NCBI GenBank assembly: GCA_003996215.1
Contig: QJPP01003467.1
Span: 44,274 to 108,273, forward strand
Direction: 5' to 3'
Origin: Jaltomata sinuosa
Taxonomy: Eukaryota > Streptophyta > Magnoliopsida > Solanales > Solanaceae
DNA length: 64,000 bases
In this document: positions 10,300-21,190 of the stretch, piece after piece
How the letters are laid out: every line of letters begins with the position of its first letter
Numbering within the stretch: position 1 is the stretch's first letter
Notes under the pieces: generated by a model
Told to the model about the DNA's origin: nothing
Seen by the model: only the letters and a program-made list of their open reading frames with translations
Databases searched by the model: none
Made by a program: the position numbers and the translations under genes

Positions 10300-13200
10300 T
10301 CAACCTGAAGCTGAATCGAAAGGGAAGAGGTGAGGGTACTTGGTCATCATAGTTGCCTCAGCTTCCCAAGTAGCTTCCTTAATGGTCTGGTTACTCCAAA
10401 AGACTTTCACAGAAGCAACTTCTTTGTTCCTCAACCTTCGAACCAAATGATCAAGAATCTGAACTGGAACCTCTTCATAAGAGAGACAATCCTTCACACC
10501 CACGCTTTCTAGTGGCACAACTAAGGCTGGATCACCAATGCACTTCTTCAACAAGGATATGTGAAAGACTGGGTACACTAATGCTAAGTCTGTGGGTAAT
10601 TCTAACTCATAAGCCATCTTTCCAACTCTCTTTAGAATCCTGTAAGGACCTACATAGCAGGGACTAAGCTTCCCCCTTCCTACCAAACCTCATCATGCCC
10701 TTCATGGGTGAAACCTTCAAGAATACCCAATCATCAACCTCAAATTCTAGGTCCCTTCTCCTTACATCTGCATAAGATTTCTGACGACTCTGAGCCGCCT
10801 TCAACCTCTCCCTAATAAGGTAAACTCTTTCCATGGTCTCAAGGACTGAATCTAGACCTATCAAAGATTCTTTACCCACCTCAAACCAACCTATAGGTGA
10901 TCTATACCTCCACTTATAAAGTGCCTCATATGGGGTCATCTGAATGCTAGAGTGAAAACTATTATTATAGGCGAACTCTATAAACGGAAAGTGCTCATCC
11001 CAATTACCCTTAAAGTCAATAACACAAGCCCACATATCTTTTAAGGTCTGAATAGTACGCTTTTCCTGTCCATCTGTCTGCGGGTGAAAAGTTGTGTTAT
11101 GATTAACGTGAGTACCAAGACCCTTCTGAAATAATCTCCAAAATTAGATGTGAACTGAGTACCCCTATCTGAGATGATGGATAAGGGAACTCCATATAAC
11201 CTGACTATCTCCCGGATGTAGAGTCTGGCATAATCCTTCACTGAATCAGTAGTCTTGATAGCCAAGAAGTGGGCCAACTTAGTCACCCTGTCTACAATCA
11301 CCTAAATAGAATCATGCTGCCTGCGAGTACGAGGTAAGCCTGTAATGAAGTCCATATTGATGAACTCCCACTTCCAAGTAGGAATGTCCATCTCCTGAGT
11401 CACACCACCTAGTTTCTAATGTTCTACCTTTACTTGATGATAGTTGGGACACTTAGCCACAAAATCAGCAATGTTCTTCTTCATACCATTCCACCAATAG
11501 ACTTCCTGTAGGTCACGGTACATCTTGGTGGAACCAGGATGGATAGAATACCTGGAGCTATGAGCCTCTTATAAAATCTTCTACCTCAAGTCACCTACAT
11601 TAGGAATGCATAGTCGACCCTGATAATGAAGCACACCATCTCCCCCTTGGAAGAAAACCTCTACTCTTTGCTGCTGGATAGCACCCTTCAGCTGAATTTA
11701 GATGGGATCACTGTCTTTCTTTTCCTTCACCTTGGCTACCAATGAGGACTCTGGCCCATTTTGAACAATGACACCACCCACTGACGAATCTGTAAGGTGA
11801 ACTCCTAACTGAGCAAGCCTGTGGACATCCTTGGCTAATTACTTCTTTCCTTTCTCAATATGTGATACACTACCCATGGATAACCTATTAAGTGAATCAA
11901 CTACTACATTAGCCTTACCTGAATGGTAGAGCACACTCATGTCATAGTCCTTAAGGAGCTCTAACCATCTTCTCTGACGAAGATTCAACTCCTTCTACGT
12001 GAACACATACTGAAGGCTCTTATGGTCAGTAAACACATCTATGTGGACACCATACAAGTAGTGTCTCTAAATTTTCAATGCAAAGACCACTACTTATAAC
12101 TCAAGATCATGATTCAGATAATTCTTCTCATAAACCTTAAGTTGTCTGGAGGTATAAGCGATGACATTACCATGCTGCATCAGAACACAACCTAAGCCAA
12201 ATATGAATGCATCACAATATACTACGAAACCATATGAACCTTTTGGTAGAGTCAAAACTGGGGTTGTGGTCAACCTAGTTTTCAACTCTTGGAAGTTCCT
12301 TTCACATTCATCTGACCACTGGAACTTAACCTTTTTCTGAGTCAACCTAGTCAATGGAGAAGCTATGGACAAAAACCCCTCAACAAACCTACTGTAGTAA
12401 CCAGCCAGACCTAAAACACTCCTAATGTTTGTCGGAGAAGTGGGTATAGGCCAATTCTTTACTGCCTCTATCTTTTGAGAATCCACTCGAATACCCTCCT
12501 TAGATATTACATGACCCAGAAAAGCAACTGACTGTAAGCAAAACTCATACTTACTGAACTTGGAAAATAACTGACGATCCTTGAGATTCTGCAACACCAC
12601 TCTTAAATAATTTGCGTGCTCCTCCTCGCTCTGTGAGTAGACTAGAATATCATCTATAAAGATGATGATGAACATATCCAAATATTGTTTGAACACTCAG
12701 TTCATCAAGTCCATAAAAGTTGTAGGAGAATTTGCTAGTCCAAAAAACATAACCACAAATTCATAGTGACCATACCGAGTCTTGAAGGCTGTTTTTGAAA
12801 TATCACATTCTCTAACTTTGAGCTGATGATAATCGGATCTGAGGTCAATCTTGGAGAAATAGCTGGCACCCAAAAGTTGGTCGAACAAGTCATCAATCCT
12901 AGGGATGGGATACTTATCCTTGATTGTGACCTTGTCCAACTGATGGTAGTATATACATATCCTGAGAGAATCATCTGTCTTACGCACGAAGAGAACTAGA
13001 GCACCTCATGGAGAGATACTGGGTCAGATGAAGCCCTTATCTAGGAGGTCTTTGAGTTGTTCTTTCAACTTCTTAAATTCAGTTGGAGCCATTCTGTAAG
13101 GAGGAATATATATGGGTTGCGAATTTGGAAAGAGGTCTATCCTAAAGTCGATCTCCCGCTCAGGAGGGACTCTGGGCAGATCTTCAAGAAACACCTCTGG

Positions 13201-13928
13201 AAACTCACTAACTACCAAAACTGACTGGAAAGGTGGGGTTTCAGACTCAGAATCCTTAACATGTACTATATGGTTGATGTAACCCTTTGAGATCATCTTC
13301 CTAGCTTTGAGGTAAGATATGAAATGATCTTTTGATGTTGGAGGACTACCCTGCCATTCTAAGACAGGCTCATTTGGAAATTGGAATTTCACAACTCTAG
13401 TTCTGCAGTCGACTGAGGCATAACAGGCATGTAGCCAATCCATACCAATAATGACATCAAAGTCGGTCATATCAAACTCTACTAAATCTGGTGAGAATGA
13501 CATCAAAGTCGGTCATATCTAACTCTACTAAATCTACTGAGGTTGTTCTATGGAGGACCGAGACTGGGAAATTTTTGTACACCCTCTTAGCTAGGACTTA
13601 CTCACCAACTAGATTAGAGACTGGGATGGGCTCTAGGAGTTTTTCAAGATTGACTCCAAATTTACTTGCAACATAAGGGGTTACTAAAGATAGAGAAGAC
13701 CCTGGATCTAACAAGGCATAAACATCAAGAGAGAAGACTGATCACATACCGGTGACTATATTGAGTAAACTCTCTTCATCCTGGCATGAAGACATGGCAT
13801 AGAGACGGTTCTGATGCTCACCACCACCTGTGCTAGAAGTAGTACCCTGCTGAGCTGTGCGACCTGCTGGAGCTGCTGAAGTGGTAGACTGAGCTCTGTT
13901 ACCCCCTATCCCTGCTCAGTGGAAGAGA
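10300..13928 (-). pseudogene. pol of element B: protease, RT, RNase H, integrase (broken)
   Basis: Read on the minus strand: protease with DFDVIIGMDWL (around 13450) and DCRTRVV; RT from about 13100, with catalytic FIDD at 12649-12660; RNase H with SPxTRLTQKK and HDLEL at about 12100-12360; integrase zinc region and core at about 10990-11560 with DRVTKLAHF and SDRGTQFTS; C-terminal GRGKLSP...PVFHISLLKKC segment to the stop at 10300-10302. The reading frame is broken in several places. A 39-bp direct duplication offset by 46 bases (13451-13535) frameshifts the protease. The integrase is split near 11040 and again near 10670. Intact relatives supply the replication enzymes; this copy is dead. 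Confidence 0.87.
13451..13535. repeat. Short direct duplication inside B protease
   Basis: 39 bases at 13451-13489 recur at 13497-13535 with one difference, separated by seven bases. The 46-bp offset is not a multiple of three, so it shifts the reading frame just upstream (in pol sense) of GMDWL. Confidence 0.9.
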
Positions 13929-14945
13929 ACTCCTTCAGCCTATGGCCAAGCTGACCACACCCAAAACACCCTTCTCTGCCAGCAAAACACTCACCTGGAT
14001 GATTTCTACCACACTTATGGTAGGCTAAAAAAATGGGATTACCTGAAACACTGCCTTGAGACTTAGAGCTTGGTGTTTTCTTTTTCTGATCCTATCGAGG
14101 CCTGGGAGATGGAGCACTCACTGATGAAGATTCTAAGGCTGTAGACCTCTGCTGAAACTATGCGCGATTCCCACCTCCTGACTTCTGCTGAGAATATTCA
14201 TAGTTACATGTCCTAGCCTTTTTTCTATCCCTAGCCATATCCTTAAGCTTATCTTTCTCAACCTGCTGAACATGGGTCATCAGTCTAAATATATCCATAT
14301 CCCCCAATAACATAGCATTTCTGCAGTCTATTTTCACCAAATTGGATACCCCATACAAGAATTTGCCAATTTGTGCCCTTGGATCGGTCACCATAGATGG
14401 GGCATACCTGGAAAAATGAGTGAACTTCAGCCTATATTACTGGACTGACATCGATCCCTACCTCAAATTCATAAACTCTTGGGCCTTAGCCTCCCTCAAC
14501 TCCCTCAGGAAGAACTTGTCCAGAAAAGCTCTAGTAAAACAATCCCATGTCACAGGAGCTGCATTCACACCCCCGTTGTCTTTCCACTGAGTGAACTAAA
14601 TATGAGCCACATCCTTGAGTTTATAGGATGCTAACTCAACACTCTCCACACCAGTCACTTGTATTACCTCAAGAATCTTCTTGATCTCATCAATAAAATT
14701 ATGTGGGTCTTCACCAACCCTTGACCCTAGAAACTCTGTCTCATTCATCCAAACAAAATATCAAACTCGTGCTGCGACTGACCCACCATCTAGATTTACA
14801 GGGACTGGGACCTGCTGATTATCCTGATTGGTTACTGTCTGAGCTAATAAATAGATTGCATTACAGAATTCCGCATTCGTAACCTCATGGTTTAGGGCTA
14901 TAGGATTAGTTTAGCATTTTGGGCATTAGCTCTGTGAGGAGGCAT
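13929..14945 (-). pseudogene. gag of element B (broken)
   Basis: Starts at a minus-strand ATG at 14945 giving MPPHRANAQN. This is like the start of F gag (MPPPRAMRR) and sits about 200 bases from the primer site. The best preserved part is 14158-14394 (PRAQIGKFLYGVSNLV, then LMTHVQQVEKDKL), matching F gag around 26380-26510. The zinc knuckle near 13931-13985 keeps CFGCGQLGH but has lost the last Cys. There are several stops. Read as a capsid/nucleocapsid remnant. Confidence 0.8.
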
Positions 14946-15142
14946 GATCTGAAATGCATAACAAACAAATTAGAGAGGAGAAACTGACTTAAACCCAATC
15001 GCATGATAAAGATAGTGAAAGAAGTGAAGCTTTTCTTAAAACACCTCGTAGCCTCTCCCTCATAAGTGTGGTGCGCTTCACACCCATGAAAGAGACTTTA
15101 TTTGGTGGGCTTTCAGACACCCTAGGACTCTAAGAACTCAGT

Positions 15143-15154
15143 GCTCTGATACTA
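15143..15154 (-). other. Primer binding site of B (variant)
   Basis: The minus strand reads TAGTATCAGAGC four bases from the LTR end. The standard tRNA-Met complement is TGGTATCAGAGC. The same TAG start is found in element F (25592 onward), so the change looks shared by the lineage rather than private decay. Confidence 0.7.
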
Positions 15155-15158
15155 AGTT

Positions 15159-17029
15159 TGTCACACCCCGAGGCTAGCCCCTAAACGTAACACGGGACCT
15201 AGGATCATAAGTGACTGCAAGCTAACCTTAAATCCAGCCTATCACAAGCATACTGAATATAATTTTGAACAAACAGAAGCATACTGAATAAATCATAACT
15301 TAAAAGAATAATGATTCTAAAAATATCTGAAATGATAGTCTGTCTGAGAATCAACTGAACTACATAAGCTGAAGTATTACTTTATGTCTGAAAGCCTCTA
15401 ATACTGATGAGCTGCTTGGACAAACCCCCATCTTACTCTAAATACTGAAAACAAGAACAATTGACTAACTCAAAAAGCATGAAATTATGTCCTCGGATGA
15501 TGAGGACTCACCACTGGCTGTCGTTGCGGTGGCACCTGTACGGACTACTCACGAGGCTGAATCTGAGATCCTGAACCTACATCATGATAGGATGCATCAT
15601 ATAGAGTATGTGTCAGTACGTTGAATGTTTGAGCATGAGGGATATGCAAAGCTGACTGAATATTTAAATATGCTAAATTACTAAAAAGTTGTAAACTGAA
15701 CTAAACTATAGTACATAGGCCCAAATGTATAATCATACATAAAAGAGCTGAAATGCAGGAGTAATCTAAAATATACTAGAAGTTGGAAATAAACATAACT
15801 GAGGGCCTAATGCACTTTACTGAAACTAACACTGTGGGAGAGTCTATTAACCGCCATAAACAACGTGAGCTAAACGTGGAGTCTGATGTATACGCCCCAT
15901 AGAGAGGAACCAATATACCTTGCCAGGGTATAAATGCATGGCTGATGTGATCACTATTTATGAGGCCCAACTGAGGGGCTAAAAAATCTATGGTGGCACA
16001 TAGTTCTCAGACTTTAAGAGTACGCTAAACTAACTCGGTGCTAAATACTACTCCCAAACTGAATACTAATAGCTCGTTTTAAAACTGGAATCCTGAGTTT
16101 CAATGTCAGGACTAGACTAGTCTGAAATCTCTATTTTTTTGAAATGTTGCAGTAGACTAAAAACTGGCTGAATTCTACTTTTAAAACTCACACTGATAAT
16201 CTAGGTTGAATTTTGAAAGAAATATAATACTTTAGAAAAAATCCTACAATTTAGGGCTAATTTTTTGATTTCTCAAGTCATGGTAAAAACTCATGCAAAT
16301 CATTAAAACATATTGCAATTCATATAAAACAGGATATAAATCATGTGAGAATCATAAGAACTAAATTCTAGAAATATTTGCATAATTGGGTAGGAACCCT
16401 AGTTATTAAACCATAAATATTTGAAGAAACACTAAAATTTTGGGCATAAGGGTGAACCAAACCCTTATTAAATACCAACATACCTGGTAGAAGATGATTC
16501 TTCAATTAGTGAAGGAGTTCTGAAGCTATGGAGAAGGAAGCCCTAGGTTGAACTTGGAGAAGAACCCCCCCCCCCCTTTATTCTTAAAACTGACTTGAGA
16601 GGTACTAACTATTTTAAAGAAAATTGCTAAAAATCATCTTGAAAATACCCTAGGGGTCCTATTTATAGGCAATTCCAAATTAAAATCCAGATTAGTCTAG
16701 GAAAGGAAAGACGCGTAAGAAAAATAGACGCTAAAACGGTCTATTTTGGTCACAAACGGACCATTTTCTTAAGTGTTTTAACTCCTTGAATTTTATGAGC
16801 TTCTTGTCCTAGAAACGGTTGGGAAAACGGACCATTTTCCCTTCCATTTTAACTTCTAAAATTCGATGGACTTCTGGTCAGACAAACATCTTCTTGGTAA
16901 AGTGATCATAACTTTTTACTCCGGCCTCGGATTAATGAGCGGTCGGTGGCGTTGGAAAGAAGACTCAAAGACCTTTAATTTGGTGAATAATAGGACGCCT
17001 AACTCTTTATATTCTAGGAGCATTGATCC
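15159..17029 (-). repeat. 5' LTR of element B, outer end deleted
   Basis: Begins TGTCACACCCCGAGGC next to the primer site and matches 5958-7059 plus 9070-9898. It stops within TTCTAGGAGCATTGATC, where the other LTR continues for another 176 bases to its terminus. On the minus strand the missing part is the LTR's outer 5' end, and no target duplication remains on that side. Confidence 0.85.
16658..16669 (-). promoter_or_regulatory. Probable TATA box of the B 5' LTR
   Basis: CCTATTTATAGG, identical to 9497-9508 in the sister LTR. This is the copy that would have driven transcription of B. Confidence 0.55.
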
Positions 17030-17159
17030 TCTGGTTAAGGAAGCCACTTGAGAAACCGAGAAGGACATACCGGACAAGTACCCTCACTTGTTTAAGGATT
17101 CAGGTACTACACTTTCCCTCTTTTACTTTGTATTTTTGAGTTGGATCATTCTAGGATGA
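17030..17159 (+). pseudogene. C-terminal end of A pol after the B insertion
   Basis: In frame from 17031: VKEAT, a stop where D has Trp, then ETEKDIPDKYPHLF, ending at TGA 17157-17159. This matches the end of D pol (EEATWETKKDMRDKYPQLF). The roughly 80 residues expected between the break at 5957 and this point are absent, so the junction lost part of A as well as the B terminus. Confidence 0.85.
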
Positions 17160-17182
17160 ATGATAGGTAAATTGGTATCTGT
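17145..17182 (+). other. 3' hairpin and polypurine-side segment of A
   Basis: ATCATTC-TAGGAT-GAATGAT is a perfect 7-bp stem with a 6-base loop at 17145-17164. It is followed by AGGTAAATTGGTATCTGT directly before the 3' LTR. The last part repeats the leader word TAAATTGGTATCT (1461-1473). The LARD has the same hairpin with a compensatory base pair. Confidence 0.6.
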
Positions 17183-17539
17183 TGTAATGATCGGGTCCGT
17201 CTTTATGGGTAAACCTTTCGTGCCAAGTTTCAGCTTAGAAAACTTTTGGGTTTGGGAGTTGAAAATTTTGGGCTAGGCTAATTTCGATCGGTTTCGAAGT
17301 GAGGTATGGTCTATGGAAATCCGGGTGAGGATTGGGTAACGTGTTTTGTGTTGACCTAGTTTTTCCATTATCTAAGACGTTAAGGAGTCTGGGGGACTTT
17401 TTCAAAAATAAATTTGGGTAAGTAAAACTCCATGTATTAAGGTTGATGTGAAAGGGTTGTTTCAAAACGTCAGGATTTAACATGTGTTATAAAATGGGCA
17501 ATTTTGTGGGTTTTTTTGAGATTCTGTCCTATGTCAACT

Positions 17540-17690
17540 GCTATAGGGGTTGACACTGCGCTACCGCAGCCACTTCTATAGTAGAATATATTCTGCTATA
17601 TCAGAAGTCAATGATGGTCAGCACCACCGTAGCAATTGGTTCCGCTACGACGATGCTACTATAGCGGTGTACAGACCGCTATAGCAAACT
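17540..17690. repeat. CGCTATAGCGG-type palindrome cluster in the A LTR
   Basis: Several versions of CTATAGCGG and its complement (GCTATAGGGG, CACTTCTATAGTAG, GCTACTATAGCGG, CCGCTATAGC) lie within 150 bases, about 360-500 bases from the LTR start. D and the LARD carry sharper copies at the same place. Confidence 0.75.
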
Positions 17691-18431
17691 AAGTCAGGTT
17701 TTAATGCAGAAACTCCCCTAAAATGTTTAGTTTTTCCTCATGAACGTTTTGGAGAAGGGAAAGGGAGATTTGGGCGATTTCAATTCTGTTTTTCACTATT
17801 TTTCATCCCAAAGGTAAGGATTGTTTCTCCCCTAACTTAATACTATGTATCCTACGTAGAAGAATAGTTAACTACGAGTTTGGGGGAATGTTTGGATTAC
17901 CCTAAGAATGTGAAATCCGAGGAAAAAGAAGGATTCTAGGGTGTTAAGTTCTTAGGTCCTGAATATTATTGTTGGCTTATGATCTGTTTTCCATAATTCG
18001 GTAAATATAACGATTAAAATGGTATTTTAGGATGAAGTAGTAGTGGGAAATCCTTGGAATGGGTGGAATAATTATAGTTTGGGGATTAGGATTTTGTATA
18101 ATCCAGGTATTTTAGGCCAGTAAATTGATTTTAGTTGCTTGTAATTATGTTTAGACCAAGAGCAAGCTAAAGCTACGAAAAACGGGAAGGCTCCGGTCCA
18201 GTAAAGTTTCTCAAAAGCAATTCAAGGTAGGTGATGGTTAATGTTTGCCAAATGAAATGTATATACTTGTAGCTACAACTTAGTATTGTATGTGCTTTTG
18301 TGCTTAGAAAATGAAGATTGAATATCTAAGTGTTTGGGGTATCGATTATGTGAAATGAACTTGATTATTGCTTGTTGGTTTACAAAGTGTTTCTATTTAT
18401 TTTGGTATTGACTGTTGGTTTTGTGTGATAT

Positions 18432-18542
18432 TAATGGTTGGTTCGGGTAACACGCCTGGTACAGGATACTAACGATTGGCTCAGGTACCACGCCTGGTAT
18501 GGGATAATAATGGTTGGCTCGGGTACCACGCCTGGTACGGGT
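18432..18542 (+). repeat. Tandem GTACC-palindrome repeat, three units, in the A 3' LTR
   Basis: Three units with GGTACCACGCCTGGTA cores. One unit fewer than in the 5' LTR of the same element, which points to gain or loss after insertion. Confidence 0.8.
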
Positions 18543-19359
18543 TTAATATGCATTGTTGATTGTATTTTCGATGGTTCTATGAGTGGACTAGGTTGATTTG
18601 CTGAATTTGTGATTTATTATGTTGGTTCTTGAGAGGCCGAGTTATTACACTTAAATGTGGGGTTGGTTCTGGGCTGGACCGGGCATTGCATGTTAACATT
18701 AGGTGTTGGTTTAGAGATCTGTAGTTGGTCTGGGAATGAAATAAGGGTAATGGCTTATTTGTTATTCATGGTTAATGATTGTTGAACCTATTTTTATGTG
18801 GTTGATAAGTTAGAAGGTAGGCTGAGAGCCTAGAATCATGTTGTTGGTTGTTACTACATGTTTGTACTACTTTACTCAGTTTTGGTTTATTGTATTTATA
18901 TTGTTTGTTGGAGATGACCGATGATCCTACAAATACACGGTGGTTGTGTATTGATTCTGCACTTGTTTTCCTTTTATGAGTACAGGACATCTTCTGGCGG
19001 CTCCTATGCAACCTCAAATCTAGTCCCAGCGAGTCCAAATTTCAAGGGTGAGCTGCTTCTTCCGATCTACCTTTTCTTCATCCCATTTAGTTGTAGCCCA
19101 TTTGTTTTGGGCTTAAACTCTTTTTATTGGGGTTGCATCCCCGTTCTAGACTTTTGGTAGATGCTTTGGTACGGTGACTTTTAGTTTCTAGAGGATTTTT
19201 GCAGGATCTTGTTTTACTAGTATTTTGATAGTGAATGCTAGTTTAATTTAATGCAAACTAGTTTTGAGCTATTAGACTTTACTCAGTGGTTGGTTGATAT
19301 TGGTCCGCTCATCTGGGGGTTTCGGGTGGGTGCCACTCATGGTGGGTTGGGTCGTGACA

Positions 19360-19672
19360 CCATTTCATAGCTGCCACATATCTTTATAGTTCCTAGATGT
19401 CTATCTTTTAGACACTATTTCATTTATTAGTATTTTTGGAGTATTCTTAGACATTTTTGGCTAGTGCCCTGTATGATGACTTTCAGATTTTGGGAATTGT
19501 AATAGATAGTTCAGTATAATTATTCATTAAAGTTATTGATATTTACTTATTATGCCTTGAAAGTGTTCATTTGCTAAAACTGAATTGGTTAAGGTTGAGT
19601 TACAGGGTAACACTTGGTTTTCCCATCGAGGGGTTATTATGGGTGTCATTCACGGCCATTTGGGTCATGACA
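19360..19672 (+). repeat. 3' portion of the G 5' LTR
   Basis: Ends with CATTTGGGTCATGACA, like the A/D family terminus, and is followed by AACT and the primer site. The upstream part would lie left of A, outside the window. Confidence 0.75.
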
Positions 19673-19676
19673 AACT

Positions 19677-19689
19677 TGGTATCAGAGCC
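19677..19689 (+). other. Primer binding site of G (tRNA-Met)
   Basis: TGGTATCAGAGCC, a perfect match to the usual plant initiator tRNA-Met complement, four bases after the LTR end. Confidence 0.88.
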
Positions 19690-19890
19690 CTAGGTTTGTT
19701 GATATCATCGTACAAGGACATGTCTACTAGAGTCTTGCAAAAAAATATGGAGACATCTATACTTTTCTTTAGGAGGCTACATGATTTTAGGAAAAATCAA
19801 TCTCTTCTTTTCTTCGTGCTATTACTTGACTCCAATTGGTATTTGGTGATCCAAATTGGTACTAGACCTCTTCATTCTTTTCACTCATAG

Positions 19891-21190
19891 ATGGTAAGGA
19901 CACGTGCAGCTGAGGCAAGAGCAGAGATACCTGAGCCATCTGTTAGGGCCATATCTTGAGGTAAAGAATGCACGAGAGGAGGTGGCAGAGGTAGGAGACA
20001 AAGAGAAGAGCCTACCAGGGGTAGAGGTCGAGTTGTTGGTCAGGTCTGTCATAGGTCTGAGTCCTCCACACCTATAGAGGATCACGTTGGGAATGAGGAT
20101 CTCACTGAGGTAGCAGCTGGGGAAGAGGTGACACCAGTCCAGGGAAGTGTAGTGCCTGCTCCGATCTCATTAGATGTGATACAATATGTTTTGACATTTT
20201 TGGGTGGTTTGGTAGGGACTAGGGTAGCACCTGCAGTTCCTACAGGTCAGAATCAAGGATTCAGCATACTGATGTTGTGGCTCCACAGATGGACGAGGCT
20301 TTTGAGGTGGGAATATTTCCACGATCGATGATTGGGCCGGTGATGACCAGAGAGAAACATGACTTATTTTGGAGTTTCACTAAAATAAAGCCTCCAATTT
20401 TCTATGGCACTAAGGCGGAAGATGCTTATTTGTTTAATATAGATTTTCATGAGAGGATCCATAAAATAGAGGCAGTAGAAAGGTATGAGGTAGAGTTCAT
20501 GACTTATCAGCTTATGGGGGATGCAAAATTATGATAGAGAGCTTATGTAGAGTACATACCAGCTGGGTCACCTCTATTGACCTAGACGTAGTACTATACT
20601 ATCTTTCTAGAGAAGTATGTTCCTCATACTTTATGAGATAAGAGGCGGGATGAGTTTACTTGTATCGAGCAACGCAGTTCTTCAGTTATAACTCACTCTT
20701 TAGATATTCATTGTAGTTGTTACATACAATTAATTAGAGAATTCACGGGTTTGTTAAAGGGTTGAATATTGAAATTCAGTTATCTTCACATCAGTTAGTA
20801 TTTTCTGGGAAAACTTTTCAAAAAGTGGTTGAACATGTCAGGAATGTTAAGGGTGTGAAATAGGAGGGTTATGTTAAGTCAGTTGAAAAGATAGACCGAA
20901 AGGGTGGTGGCTACAATGGCTCTTTCTCTAATGGTCCAGTTTCTTAGGGGTATTTTGGATGCCCCATTAAGTCAGCTATGCAGATATCAATTGGGGGTTC
21001 TTCAGGGGCCAGCCAGCCCTCTTCAAATCACAGTGGTTACATTACTTCATCAACATCGGCTTAGAGGCCTACTTTAGATCGGGCATATTATGAGTGTGGT
21101 GAGGTTGGGCATATCTAGAGGTTGTGGCCTCGATTTAGATAGTCTAGTCAATTAGCTCAGTATCAGGCTTCCCGAGTTCTAACTCCAGTT
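19891..21190 (+). pseudogene. gag of relic G (broken)
   Basis: Starts at ATG 19891 (MVRTRAAEARAE) and continues as an Arg/Gly-rich N-terminus (GGGRGRRQREEPTRGRGR). A capsid core follows with PVMTREKHDLFWSF, KIKPPIFYGT and YQLMGDAK at about 20335-20530. Stops appear early (after VRAIS) and often after 20530. The zinc knuckle near 21085-21125 has lost its first Cys (YECGEVGHI then stop). Between 20535 and 21085 only fragments of gag C-terminus and linker can be read. Confidence 0.8.

Larger units (their letters stand above)
5958..17029 (-). mobile_element. Ty3/gypsy LTR retrotransposon B, nested in A
   Basis: Minus-strand element with LTRs at 5958-10074 and 15159-17029 and gag-pol between them reading right to left. 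Its left terminus is TGTCACGCC, directly abutting A's pol. The right LTR matches the left one up to about 9898/17029 and then stops: roughly 176 bases of LTR are missing, and A's pol resumes about 80 codons later than it should. Protease and RT motifs (GMDWL, DCRTRVV, VLEWQG) group it with element F. Confidence 0.88.
1..19359 (+). mobile_element. Ty3/gypsy LTR retrotransposon A, carrying nested element B
   Basis: Order seen: partial 5' LTR (1-1282), primer site, leader, gag, protease, RT, RNase H and integrase to 5957, then interruption by element B (5958-17029), then the last part of pol (17030-17159), a polypurine-side segment and the 3' LTR (17183-19359). The first 1282 bases match 18121-19359 almost throughout, which identifies them as the same LTR. 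Gene order RT-RNase H-integrase places it in Ty3/gypsy, and the C-terminal pol segment resembles chromovirus-type elements. The left end lies outside the window, so only a right flank (CCATT, 19360-19364) is available as a candidate target duplication. The coding part is dead through many stops. Confidence 0.9.
17183..19359 (+). repeat. 3' LTR of element A
   Basis: TGTAATGATCGGG...GGGTCGTGACA, 2177 bases. The start resembles the starts of the D and LARD LTRs (TGTAACGA, then GGTCCGTCGTTATGGGTAA-like). It contains a CTATAGCGG palindrome cluster at 17540-17690 and three GTACC units at 18432-18542. It adjoins relic G with no spacer. Confidence 0.93.
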
